Assembly: GCF_046630445.1 (NCBI RefSeq)
Contig: NC_092335.1
Location: forward strand, 541,995,001-542,059,000
DNA length: 64,000 nt
Direction: 5' to 3'
Source of the DNA: Rutidosis leptorrhynchoides
Taxonomy: Eukaryota; Streptophyta; Magnoliopsida; Asterales; Asteraceae
Under the pieces are notes generated by a model. It made no database searches, was not told where the DNA came from, and was given only the letters and a program-made list of their open reading frames with translations. Both the position numbers and the translations under genes were made by a program. The first letter of the stretch is position 1, and the number at the start of each line of letters is the position of its first letter. This document shows positions 12,185-24,255 of this stretch, in pieces.

Positions 12185-13074
12185 TAGTTTAACATAAATA
12201 ATCATTTCCATCATTTTAATAGACAACAAAATTTCCGTTTTCAGTTCTTATAAATATACGTCCCATGCATAGAGACAAAAATATCATTCATATGGATTGA
12301 ACACCTGGTAACCGACATTAACTAGATACATATAAGAATATCCCCTATCATTCCGGGATCCTCCTTCGGACATGATATAAATTTCGAAGTACTAAAGCAT
12401 CCGGTACTTTGGATGTGGTTTGTTAGGCCCAATAGATATATCTTTAGAATTCGCGTCAATTAGGGTGTCTGTTCTCTAATTCTTAGATTACCAGACTTTA
12501 ATAAAAAGGGCATATTCGATTTCGATAATTCAACCATAGAATATAGTTTCAATTACTTGTGTCTATTTCGTCAAACATTTATAAAAGCACATGTATTCTC
12601 AGTCCCAAAAATATAAAGGGTAAAAAGGCAAATGAAACTCACACATATAAATATTATAAAACAGTTAATAAAGCATTTGCATGTATTCGCAGTTCAAAAT
12701 ATATTTCAAAAGCAGTTGTAAAAACAGCGCATGTATTCTCAGTCCCAAAAATATAAAGAGTAAAAGGGAATCAAATGAACTCACCTAATGTATTTTGTAG
12801 TAAAAATACATATGACAATATTGAACAATGCAGGGTTGACCTTAGATTCACGAACCTATATAATTCATATATGTATTAAAAAATATTCTTGTAATCGAAC
12901 AATATTTATATTATTATTAGTGATAATTTATATATATATATAGTAGATTAAGAAGTTTCATTATATATATATTTTCATTTTATATATAGATATATTAATA
13001 TAGTTAAGTTATGTGTATTAGATATATTTTATATATATACCATTTGTTTGTTAAAACTAGTAATTATATTGATA

Positions 13075-13410
13075 CTAACATTATATTATTATTGGTAAAA
13101 ATAATAAGAATAATATTAGTAAGGCTTATAATACTAATAATAATAATAATGATAATAATAATAATTACGAATGTGATGATACTACTAATATTAATGATAA
13201 ATATATTAAATTTCATTATGATAGTAATATTAAAATTAATAATACTTAATATTAATACTTAAGGGTAATATCAATAATAATACTAAATCTATTCTAATGT
13301 TAGTATTAATAATCAATAATGATAATGATAATAATACTAATAATTATATTACTAATAATATTAACAACAACGATAATAATAATAATAATAATAAAGAATA
13401 AAAAAAAATA
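13075..13410. repeat. AAT/ATA-rich low-complexity zone in B LTR
   Basis: Imperfect AAT and AAC triplets dominate. The same zone is present in the partner LTR at about 21230-21560. Confidence 0.8.
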
Positions 13411-13444
13411 AGAGATTATACCCCTTGGAGAGCTTTTATAAAAA

Positions 13445-13525
13445 GAATTGTCCCGGACCGGGCTCGAACTCATGACCTCACGCTTAACCCCAACACTCCC
13501 TAAACCACTCCTCCAACCATTTCTT
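13445..13525 (-). other. tRNA-like block in B LTR
   Basis: On the minus strand, GAGTGGTTTAGG resembles a pol III A box of Leu/Ser-type tRNAs. About 40 bases later AGTTCGAGCCC resembles a B box, followed by the hairpin CCCGG-T-CCGGG. The same layout recurs at about 21605-21685 and, more diverged but with a perfect GGTTCGAGCCC, at 30130-30205. It is not a complete tRNA gene. It may be an old SINE-like insertion. Confidence 0.45.
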
Positions 13526-16500
13526 TCTGTATTAAATCACTGACAAATTTATTTAACTCATTTTCTCGTCTGTATTACTTCTTCATATACTATCATCATC
13601 GTTATTAAGTATAACCCGAATACTAGTGTGGTCTGCGGCCTAAATGGAAACACAAGTTGGATTTCGGCCCAATCACATAAACAAGATTACGGCCCATCAG
13701 CAAATCAGTCCATAAGCCCACTAAGATAACTCTATTTTATTTAAGGCCTAATTGATATAGGAAGCCCAAAATAAATCATGGGATATCGCTGGAAACAGAA
13801 AAAATCGAATGGCAGTAATAGGAATAATCCATATAACATCTTCTTTACAGCTCATCTTCCATTTACCATTCTATATTATTATAACCAAAGCTTTTAACAT
13901 CAACTACCTCTATCATTCATGCCTCACATCCTCATTGCACAGGAATCGAACCAAAAAGAAAATAACAATACTGCTGTAGTAGTAACGATATAAATTGTGT
14001 AGTTGTGTCACGAAATAGGACCAGAATTTGGTGATGGTTACGAAGAGAAACAGTTACAGCGGAAGCAAGAATATACGAGCAGTTGCAGCGACAGTTTGTT
14101 CATGGTTGTTTGGGGTTCACGAGTTTAACAGAAAAAAAATGAAGAGAGAGAGAGGGAGAGAGGAAAAGAAAGGTGATGGGTTATGGTGGTTTTTAGATGG
14201 TACTAAAACAGAAGACGAGCAGGAATATAACGCAGAAAGAAAAGAAAAAAATGGTGAGTTTACGATGAGGAAGAGGGTTTTTGGGTTTCCTATAGCAACA
14301 CAACCAAAGGGTGTTCGGTTTTTATTTCTTGGACAGAAAATAGCAGTCATGATTGATCAACAATAGTGTTCAACTAGTGATGATTCATGATGGTGGGGTT
14401 TCGAATTATTGTATCAGTTATCATCTAGTTAATTGTTCGAGCAAAATTATACAGTGGGTGGTTTAAGGTTGTGGGTTGATCGAAAAACAAAAGAAACAAA
14501 GATGTACCGAAAATAGTAGCAGGTTAGTTGGTGATGATCTTGGTTGCGGTGATCATGGGTGATCATGGGGTGATTGCCGAGGCTGAAAACAGACACATAC
14601 ACATGGTTTGAGTTTGTGGGTGTCGGTGGTTTCAATGTGAACAACACGGAAAATGAGTAGCAACAAAGAGGCAAAAAAAAAAAAATAAAAATAAAAGAAA
14701 AACGATAGTAGGGTTGTTAGTGGTTGTTTCACGAAGAAATAGTGAGGGAGAGACAAAGAGGTTGTTCATGGTGGTTATGGGGTGTATGGTGGCATTAAGT
14801 GGTGGTGTGAATGCCAGAGATGGTTCTTGTAGTGGTGGCGATGGGTTGTCACGAAGGAGAAAAGAAGGAAACAAAAGAAAGTAATGTGGGTCTTGATTAT
14901 ATTCATGATAAAAATGCAGTGGGTTTTCTTTGTGTCTTCTATATCTTACTATTTATGTGTAGATTAGAAGGTTGTGGGACAAACAAAACAAAAACAGTAA
15001 CAAATTATCAATCAATGCATTGTACGTTCCTAAATATATATGTTAAATAAAGGTTAACAATAATTTCCCACTTGCAATTTAAAGCAGCCTCTAGTAACCC
15101 GTGAAATTTAATTGTATGAATGCTACCGACAGTTTTCTCGGATATTATATTGTGGTCCGTTGTTAATCAGTGGTAGATAAAAAGTCTTCTGAAAAATCCC
15201 ATATTTTTAAATTAAATGTCTTTATTTATCTCAGTCATTATGGTATAAAATTCGATTATTAATTTATTAAATAAAAATTACATCAACTGTCTCTCTCAAT
15301 TCTGGGTAAAATATAAAAAGTGTTAAAATTTAATAACTAGATCCTAGATACATTTTTAGTAATTCTAAAATTTACAGAACACATTTTCGTATCACCGTTT
15401 ATTTTAAAATTACATAAGTTTGAATTTAACTTGTTTAATATCAATCGGAACATCCGACGAGTATTACAATCATTTAATATTTATTTTTAATATAATTTAT
15501 ATATATAGATTCATGTTTTATTATATAATTAAATACATTAAATATATGTTTTCAAATAAATAAATTTAATGTTTAATCTTTTATATTTACAATTAATATT
15601 CATGTACATATATATATACATACTTAAATATATATGAATCTATTTACAAATAGTTGTTCGTGAATCGTTGGGAACAGTCGAAGGTCAATTGAATATATAA
15701 ACATAGTTTCAAAATTTTCGAGACTCAACATTACAGATTTTGCTTATCGTATCGAAATCATATGAAGATTAAGTTTAAATTTGGTCGGAAATCTCCGGGT
15801 CGTCACAGTACCTACCCGTTAAAGAAATTTCGTCCCCGAAATTTGATAGAGGTCGTCATGGATAACAATAAGAATGTTTTCATGACAAATATGAGTTGAT
15901 AAATAGAGTTTTATCATCATTGAGTAATATGGATAAAACCATTTGATTTTGTGAAGAGTACAAGTGAAGCTATCACCAAAGAGTGAAATGAGTAGGTATA
16001 GATTCGTCATATCTTTTGATGTAGATAGGGTTGATTTCCAAGTTCAAGAGATTTGGAGAAAATCTTCGTAATAAGAATTAGATTTCGGTAATCAAGGGAA
16101 TTATGATCCGCTTTAAATGCGATCATCTGTTTTGATTGCTCTGTCGGATATTTTACTATAAATCCACCCCCTTTGTTTCTTTATTTTCCACAACTCACAT
16201 CTTCTATTCTTTCTTTTCATTTCATACTTTAAAACATTCGTCAATATGCTCCATCCCATTCTGATCCTTGATATCCTCTTAAATTTCACATATGTCATTC
16301 TTCTTTTTCATCTGCCACCAGAAGAATCTATTTACTTCTACTATACCCTTGGGGTTATAGTGTTTTTAATTCTCCCATCTTTATGTTGCGATAAACATTA
16401 ACATACACGGTTTGTAATTTATGTGTTGTTATCGGGATTTATATTCTCTCTTATATTTCGAAGTCCCTTCTTCTATTTTCTATAATCATTGTCATCCACA

Positions 16501-18330
16501 CTTAATGCTCTCTCTTATTTACTGCGATTTATACCCCCTTTCTATTTCGAAGCTCCGTGCTTTTGTTTTCTTTTCGTAAGTAATTGTCCAGAATTCGTAA
16601 GTACAGAGTTTCGAATGACCTTAATGTTCTAACCAAGAAAGAACGTAATCGTACGATTTGATTTGTCAAATTATTTGAATCACTGAGAATGGAACTATCA
16701 AGAATATACTTTCTTGATATGTTCAGAAGTTAAGCAGAATGAGAGAGTTATGTAACATGGCACATGATGACGTTATAATCTGTGAATCATCATGTTCCAT
16801 TTAAAAACTCAGCATGACTTACTGTAATATAATCACGTTGATCAAGTGTCATTATATTATACTAACTCATGCATCAGTTTCCAACATTACTTCAATAACA
16901 TTTATATTTTAAGCTCAAAAGTTTACAGAATATAGAAACTAACAGTTTCTATATGATGTAACACTGATAGCACGATGAAAAATTAATGATTTCAGATAAG
17001 AATAGTTATGAAAATATCTTCAGAAATATAGAGGATATTTATAATGAAAGATACAATGATATCTTGGAATTTCTAATATCGAAGGATGATGAAGAAAATT
17101 TGTCCGCAAGAGTTTGGAGTCAGAAGCAAGGTATTCGCTAAAGATTTATCAGAAACAGAATCATCAGGATTCTTAATGTACAAGTTTAGTCCTTGTGATT
17201 TGTTTAGAGTCTCCTTCATAGTTAGCTCAATCTGTTTTCCAGTTCCAACTTTTCTGAGCTTTTCCAACATACTATTCTTTATCAACAACTTCCGATGATT
17301 AAGGTCGTTTACGGTTGTCTACGGTTTCTGCTGCTTCATTCAGCTTTTTCAACATTCAGAGTATTGATTTGTAGACTGAGTGCTTTTCAGGATTTCAGAT
17401 GAAAGATCATAATTTTAAGAGATGAATGTTATACATATAACTGTTGATGTAGATATGCTGTGAGTTTTCAAAGTACTGATTGCTGATTCCCGGTAATTGG
17501 TATGTCAGTTCTCTTTACAAGATGCGGATGAGTACATGATGAGACTTCAATAGATAAATATAGTGGTTTGTCGGAGAGATTTAAACCAAGGAGCAACGAG
17601 GTTGCTGGTACGTCTGCTGGTAATATGATGGAATATAAAAGGTTTCCGGTAACAATAAAAGAGTACGCATATATATCAAGGTTATAATAAGGTTGTTTCG
17701 AACAAAAAGTCGAAGTTGACTTGTTGGAGCTGTGACAAAGTTGGCTAATTTGAAAAGAGATTTGAAAAGTTATTTTCGGTAATAATAACGTTAAAGGAAT
17801 TAGCACAGTTGCGCGTTAAACGTTTACTCAGTTTCCGAGAGTTTTCAGGTGCATAGCTATATGCATCAGTCTTTCCTTCCCGTAGATGAAGTGCGGTTGG
17901 TTTATCCTCTCGATTGAGGTGTTTTCGAGAATCATGAAAGGTTTGAAGGCAGATTATAATCGTCAAGATACAAATGAAGTTTAAGATGAAATCAAGTGGC
18001 AAACTTGAAGAATTGTTTAGTTTCATATGTTATAATCAATATTTTAATTCATTTTAATTGTCCAATGTCGGCAGTCCACAGTTGACAGTCCAATATTTCA
18101 TATATAGCTTAATATATAATATTCGAATTAATTAATACGTATCATGACCCGTATACGTCTCAGACTCGATCACAACTCAAAGTATATATATTATTATAGA
18201 ATCAACCTCAACCCTGTATAGAGAACTCGATCATTACTGCATATAGAGTGTCTATGGTTATTCCAAATAATATATATAGATGCGTCGATATGATATGTCA
18301 AAACTTTGTATACGTGTCCCGATATTTAAA

Positions 18331-18460
18331 GTACGTAAAATAAATAACAGAAATTAAATGACGATAAATAAAGTGCGTAAAATAAATAACAGAAATTAAA
18401 TGACGATAAATAAATTGCGATAATTAAATTGCGATAAATAAACTGCGATAAATAAAATGT
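18331..18460. repeat. Short tandem repeat of CGATAAATAAA words
   Basis: A 42-bp unit (GTACGTAAAATAAATAACAG onward) is repeated twice. It is followed by shorter GCGATAAATAAA units. Related words recur in solo LTR E (about 52775-52900). Confidence 0.75.
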
Positions 18461-19041
18461 AATCAGTTAGCTAGGAACAGTTAGCTGAAAATAGTTAGCG
18501 TGGATTCTTAACAAAATTTCTCATAGTTAATTAGTCTGTTTCTAACAAATTTTATTTTGTCAAATGTTTTCTTCATTATGCCACTTGTTGGATTCTGATA
18601 GGTCAAAATCCAAATATGAAATTGAACTTGGATGAAAATAGTTGTTCTTTGGTGAACGGATACGTATATGTGTGAATTTGAGCAGTGTTGTTAATGACTG
18701 CTGAATCTAAATTGAAGAATGTACAGTGTAACTTATTAACATGAGATCTAAATATTCCTCGGGTATTACCTACCCGTTAAAATATTTTCACCATTAACAG
18801 TTTGTACATGAGAATTTTTAATCACAATCACAATCTTTATGAAAGTATATATACATATATATTTTCTTCAGATGTAATTATGGATTTAATGAGTCAATAT
18901 AATATTAAACTCATTTGATTTTCGATTTGAGCTAGAATAAGTAATCTCTAAAACTATTAGGATCCACATATTCTTCGCAGAATATTAATGAAGTTATGGA
19001 TCAATACTTCATCGTTCATTGCTGTTGGTACTCCTTATTAT

Positions 19042-19549
19042 CTATGGTGCGTATGATGTTGGTGTTCGTGGGGCAGATTGTGAAATTGAATCTTGGGATG
19101 CGGATGTTGTTGTTGGTGATACCGTTGATGTTGATGATGTTGCTAAAGCTGGTACATTTTGCACCATATTTTTCAAGGCTACAACTCAGGCGCGAAGCTC
19201 GTTGACTTCTTTGATTAATCCGGGATGATTGACGGTTGGAACAGCGAATGAATAAAGTTTAGAATATGAGATATGATATGTTTGTGGTGAGATATTCGGG
19301 AAATGAGAGTGAAAATGGTGTTTCAATTTGGTACGCCGATAGGTGCTTCAGGTTTTTCGTCAAGAGGTGAATTTGGTTGGTGAAAAAGATCGCCTTCTTC
19401 TCGTCTCCATTGATTGTGTCGACTACGAACTCATCAGATGAATTGGGGATGACTGATTGGTTGATTCATTCCGGTGACGCTAATAGGTGAAACTCCATAT
19501 CGGAATAGCTGTCGGAATCCAAGGAATTCGAACTGGTTGAGGGATTCAT
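19042..19549 (-). pseudogene. Degenerate gag-like fragment in element B
   Basis: From ATG at 19549 the frame reads MNPSTSSNSLDSDSYSDMEF, then has a stop. It is open again with VIPNSSDEFVVDTINGDEKK and stops near SYLIF. In another frame the sequence continues as HPGLIKEVNELRA, a stop, then VVALKNMVQNVPAL and a Ser/Thr/Pro-rich tail ending SAPRTPTSYAP. The stop after LRA is TGA. The low-complexity tail and coiled-coil-like middle suggest a gag-type protein of non-autonomous elements. That is inference, as no zinc knuckle is present. At least two stops and one frame change make it non-functional. Confidence 0.5.
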
Positions 19550-19969
19550 CTCGTACGATCAGATGAAGGACTTTTCGATAAGAAATAGATTATAGGATGT
19601 AGATTAGTGCCCTGCAATACATAATTTACATATGCATATATAATACTAAAATCCCATAAGTTACGGAGGAATCTACGAAAGTTGTCAGGCAAAGTTACAG
19701 TAACATATACGCTAAGATATGAAGTAGCCGATACGCTAAGATATGAATTTTGTCTTTACACTATTCATGCAGTCAATGCAGTAAAACGTGTCTAGACTAA
19801 GAATGATAAGCAAGTGATTCTCTAAGAATGATAAGCAGGTAATTTTTCGACACGAAATGATAAGCAAAACTTTTGACATGCAGACACGGTCGAAGTCCAG
19901 ACTCACTAATGCTTCCTAATGACTTATCAGTTAGACACATTAATGCAGACCTGGTTCGCTAAGACCTCT

Positions 19970-19981
19970 GCTCTGATACCA
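19970..19981 (-). promoter_or_regulatory. Primer-binding site of element B
   Basis: The minus strand reads TGGTATCAGAGC two bases after the LTR end. This is the usual initiator-tRNA-Met-type primer site of plant Ty3/gypsy elements. Confidence 0.85.
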
Positions 19982-19983
19982 CA

Positions 19984-22900
19984 TGTAAGGACCCTTCCTA
20001 ATCCATACGAACGAATACAATAACATATGATTACATCGCGAGGTTTTGACCTCTATATGATACATTTTACAACATTGCATTAGTTTTTAAAAGACAAACT
20101 TTCATTTCAATGAAAGTTGACAAACATGCATACCATTTACCATTTCATAATATATCAAACTATAAATAACTTATAATAATCTTGTTGAACTCATTGACTC
20201 GAATGCAACGTCTTTTGAAATATGTCATGAATGACTCCAAGTAATATCTTTAAAATGAGCAATTGCACAGCAGAAGACTTCTTTCATACCTGAGAATAAA
20301 CATGTTTTAAAGTGTCAACCAAAAGGTTGGTGAGTTCATTAGTTTAACATAAATAATCATTTCCATCATTTTAATAGACCACAAAATTTCCGTTTTCAAT
20401 TCTTATAAATATACGTCCCATGCATAGAGACAAAAATATCATTCATATGGATTGAACACCTGGTAACCGACATTAACTAGATACATATAAGAATATCCCC
20501 TATCATTCCGGGATCCTCCTTCGGACATGATATAAATTTCGAAGTACTAAATCATCCGGTACTTTGGATGGGGTTTGTTAGGCCCAATAGATCTATCTTT
20601 AGGATTCGCGTCAATTAGGGTGTCTGTTCCCTAATTCTTAGATTACCAGACTTTAATAAAAAGGACATATTCGATTTCGATAATTCAACCATAGAATGTA
20701 GTTTCAATTACTTGTGTCTATTTCGTCAAACATTTATAAAAGCGCATGTATTCTCAGTCCCAAAAATATAAAGGGTAAAAAGGCAAATGAAACTCACACA
20801 TATAAATATTATAAAACAGTTAATAAAGCATTTGCATGTATTCGCAGTTCAAAATATATTTCAAAAGCAGTTGTAAAAACAGCGCATGTATTCTCAGTCC
20901 CAAAAATATAAAGAGTAAAAGGGAATCAAATGAACTCACCTAATGTATTTTGTAGTAAAAATACATATGACGATATTGAACAATGCAGGGTTGACCTTAG
21001 ATTCACGAACCTATATAATTCATATATGTATTAAAAAATATTCTTGTAATCGAACAATATTTATATTATTATTAGTGATAATTTTTATATATATAGTAGA
21101 TTAAGAAGTTTCATTATATATATATTTTCATTTTATATATAGATATATTAATATAGTTAAGTTATGTGTATTAGATATATTTTATATATATACCATTTGT
21201 TTGTTAAAACTAGTAATTATATTGATACTAACATTATATTATTATTGGTAAAAATAATAAGAATAATATTAGTAAGGCTTATAATACTAATAATAATAAT
21301 AATGATAATAATAATAATTACGAATGTGATGATACTACTAATATTAATGATAAATATATTAAATTTCATTATGATAGTAATATTAAAATTAATAATACTT
21401 AATATTAATACTTAAGGGTAATATCAATAATAATACTAAATCTATTCTAATGTTAGTATTAATAATCAATAATGATAATGATAATAATACTAATAATTAT
21501 ATTACTAATAATATTAACAACAACGATGATAATAATAATAATAATAATAAAGAATAAAAAAATAAAATAAGAGATTATACCCCTTGGAGAGCTTTTATAA
21601 AAAGAATTGTCCCGGACCGGGCTCGAACTCATGACCTCACGCTTAACCCCAACACTCCCTAAACCACTCCTCCAACCATTTCTTTCTGTATTAAATCACT
21701 GACAAATTTATTTAACTCATTTTCTCGTCTGTATTACTTCTTCATATACTATCATCATCGTTATTAAGTATAACCCGAATACTAGTGTGGTCTGCGGCCT
21801 AAATGGAAACACAAGTTGGATTTCGGCCCAATCACATAAACAAGATTACGGCCCATCAGCAAATCAGTCCATAAGCCCACTAAGATAACTCTATTTTATT
21901 TAAGGCCTAATTGATATAGGAAGCCCAAAATAAATCATGGGATATCGCTGGAAACAGAAAAAATCGAATGGCAGTAATAGGAATAATCCATATAACATCT
22001 TCTTTACAGCTCATCTTCCATTTACCATTCTATATTATTATAACCAAAGCTTTTAACATCAACTACCTCTATCATTCATGCCTCACATCCTCGTTGCACA
22101 GGAATCGAACCAAAAAGAAAATAACAATACTGCTGTAGTAGTAACGATATAAATTGTGTAGTTGTGTCACGAAATAGGACCAGAATTTGGTGATGGTTAC
22201 GAAGAGAAACAGTTACAGCGGAAGCAAGAATATACGAGCAGTTGCAGCGACAGTTTGTTCATGGTTGTTTGGGGTTCACGAGTTTAACAGAAAAAAAATG
22301 AAGAGAGAGAGAGGGAGAGAGGAAAAGAAAGGTGATGGGTTATGGTGGTTTTTAGATGGTACTAAAACAGAAGACGAGCAGGAATAGAACGCAGAAAGAA
22401 AAGAAAAAAATGGTGAGTTTACGATGAGGAAGAGGGTTTTTGGGTTTCCTATAGCAACACAACCAAAGGGTGTTCGGTTTTTATTTCTTGGACAGAAAAT
22501 AGCAGTCATGATTGATCAACAATAGTGTTCAACTAGTGATGATTCATGATGGTGGGGTTTCGAATTATTGTATCAGTTATCATCTAGTTAATTGTTCGAG
22601 CAAAATTATACAGTGGGTGGTTTAAGGTTGTGGGTTGATCGAAAAACAAAAGAAACAAAGATGTACCGAAAATAGTAGCAGGTTAGTTGGTGATGATCTT
22701 GGTTGCGGTGATCATGGGGTGATTGCCGAGGCTGAAAACAGACACATACACATGGTTTGAGTTTGTGGGTGTCGGTGGTTTCAATGTGAACAACACAGAA
22801 AATGAGTAGCAACAAAGAGGCAAAAAAAAAAATAATAAAAGAAAAACGATAGTAGGGTTGTTAGTGGTTGTTTCACGAAGAAATAGTGAGGGAGAGACAA

Positions 22901-23951
22901 AGAGGTTGTTCATGGTGGTTATGGGGTGTATGGTGGCATTAAGTGGTGGTGTGAATGCCAGAGATGGTTCTTGTAGTGGTGGCGATGGGTTGTCACGAAG
23001 GAGAAAAGAAGGAAACAAAAGAAAGTAATGTGGGTCTTGATTATATTCATGATAAAAATGCAGTGGGTTTTCTTTGTGTCTTCTATATCTTACTATCTAT
23101 GTGTAGATTAGAAGGTTGTGGGACAAACAAAACAAAAACAGTAACAAATTATCAATCAATGCATTGTACGTTCCTAAATATATATGTTAAATAAAGGTTA
23201 ACAATAATTTCCCACTTGCAATTTAAAGCAGCCTTTAGTAACCAGTGAAATTTAATTGTATGAATGCTACCGACAGTTTTCTCGGATATTATATTGTGGT
23301 CCGTTGTTAATCAGTGGTAGATAAAAAGTCTTCTGAAAAATCCCATATTTTTAAATTAAATGTCTTTATTTATCTCAGTCATTATGGTATAAAATTCGAT
23401 TATTAATTTATTAAATAAAAATTACATCAACTGTCTCTCTCAATTCTGGGTAAAATATAAAAAGTGTTAAAATTTAATAACTAGATCCTAGATACATTTT
23501 TAGTAATTCTAAAATTTACAGAACACATTTTCGTATCACCGTTTATTTTAAAATTACATAAGTTTGAATTTAACTTGTTTAATATCAATCGGAACATCCG
23601 ACGAATATTACAATCATTTAATATTTATTTTTAATATAATTTATATATATAGATTCATGTTTTATTATATAATTAAATACATTAAATATATGTTTTCAAA
23701 TAAATAAATTTAATGGTTAATCTTTTATATTTACAATTAATATTCATGTACATATATATATACATACTTAAATATATATGAATCTATTTACAAATAGTTG
23801 TTCGTGAATCGTTGGGAACGGTCGAAGGTCAATTGAATATATAAACATAGTTTAAAAATTTTCGAGACTCAACATTACAGATTTTGCTTATCGTATCGAA
23901 ATCATATGAAGATTAAGTTTAAATTTGGTCGGAAATCTCCGGGTCGTCACA
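19984..23951 (-). repeat. 5' LTR of element B
   Basis: It is nearly identical to 11835-15807. It carries the same hairpin module (hairpin 20316-20329), AAT zone and tRNA-like block. Small differences include a TAT-to-TAG change that shortens the open frame at 22187 relative to its partner. Confidence 0.9.
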
Positions 23952-23956
23952 ATCAA
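23952..23956. repeat. Target-site duplication of element B (ATCAA), right
   Basis: Matches 11830-11834. Confidence 0.85.
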
Positions 23957-24132
23957 ACTACATAATTTTTATTTATTAGAAAACTTTCTAAGGACTTAAA
24001 ACTCAATTGCCGTTTAAAGAGTTCATAACCTAAAGCGTTTCCCACACACTAAAGATTGCACGGAGAGAATCTTCATGAGTCTAGAAGGACATTTTATGGT
24101 TCGCAAACCAAGGCATAACGATATGTATTATA
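23957..24132 (-). other. Element A sequence between insertions B and C
   Basis: This short stretch is left of the ACAAT duplication of C. It has no coding similarity and continues element A between its two large insertions. Confidence 0.6.
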
Positions 24133-24137
24133 ACAAT
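24133..24137. repeat. Target-site duplication of element C (ACAAT), left
   Basis: ACAAT is repeated at 48873-48877 after the end of C. Confidence 0.8.
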
Positions 24138-24177
24138 TGTAAGATCCCGTTTCCACAGTTTGTTTCCACATTTGATC

Positions 24178-24255
24178 GGGACGCCGTCCAAAATGATGGG
24201 ACGCCGTCCCAATGTGAAGGGCTGGACGCCGTCCAGACCATTGGACGTCGTCCAA
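24178..24255 (+). repeat. Phased dyad array 1 in C LTR (four units)
   Basis: Units with core GGACG-N-CGTCC start (first G of GGACG) at 24179, 24199, 24224 and 24243, so spacing is 20, 25 and 19 bp. Three units are perfect 7-1-7 dyads with different outer pairs: TGGGACGCCGTCCCA, CTGGACGCCGTCCAG and TTGGACGTCGTCCAA. Confidence 0.85.

Larger units (their letters stand above)
11835..15807 (-). repeat. 3' LTR of element B (about 4 kb)
   Basis: On the plus strand it starts TGTAAAGACCCGTCC and ends CGGGTCGTCACA. It contains the shared CAG|GT and hairpin module (12112-12184), an AAT-rich low-complexity zone (about 13075-13400), and a tRNA-like block (about 13445-13525). Open frames at 14028-14366 and 14811-15050 are not kept equally in the partner LTR and are not annotated as genes. 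Confidence 0.9.
15808..19983 (-). other. Non-coding interior of element B
   Basis: About 4.2 kb lies between the LTRs. Short open frames on both strands show no family motif except the gag-like remnant at 19042-19549. A tandem stretch at 18331-18460 repeats CGATAAATAAA-type words. A block at 18066-18183 resembles sequence of LTR H at 63907-64000. The end next to the 3' LTR reads, on the minus strand, TTAACGGGTAGGTAC, the likely polypurine tract. Confidence 0.7.
11835..23951 (-). mobile_element. Element B: large non-autonomous LTR retrotransposon (LARD-like)
   Basis: This 12.1-kb minus-strand element has LTRs of 3973 bp (11835-15807) and 3968 bp (19984-23951), a primer-binding site complementary to initiator tRNA-Met type (19970-19981) and ATCAA duplications. 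The 4.2-kb interior has no reverse transcriptase, integrase or protease. Only a broken gag-like fragment is seen (19042-19549). The LTRs differ by scattered single bases and small indels, which implies a fairly recent insertion. Mobilisation would need proteins from another element. Confidence 0.9.

Noticed and set aside
13445..13525. Functional tRNA gene
   Set aside because: No acceptor-stem pairing or anticodon arm could be built. Only the box-like motifs are present.
14028..15050. Open frames in the LTR of element B (112 and 79 residues, also at 22187-22387 and 22955-23194)
   Set aside because: They show no family motif. The first is shortened by a stop in the partner LTR, and both lie in LTR sequence with low-complexity composition.
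24178..24255. CRISPR-like interpretation of the regularly spaced short palindromes
   Set aside because: This is a plant LTR. The units are 13-15 bp with 5-12 bp gaps, there are no spacers of uniform length and no cas genes.
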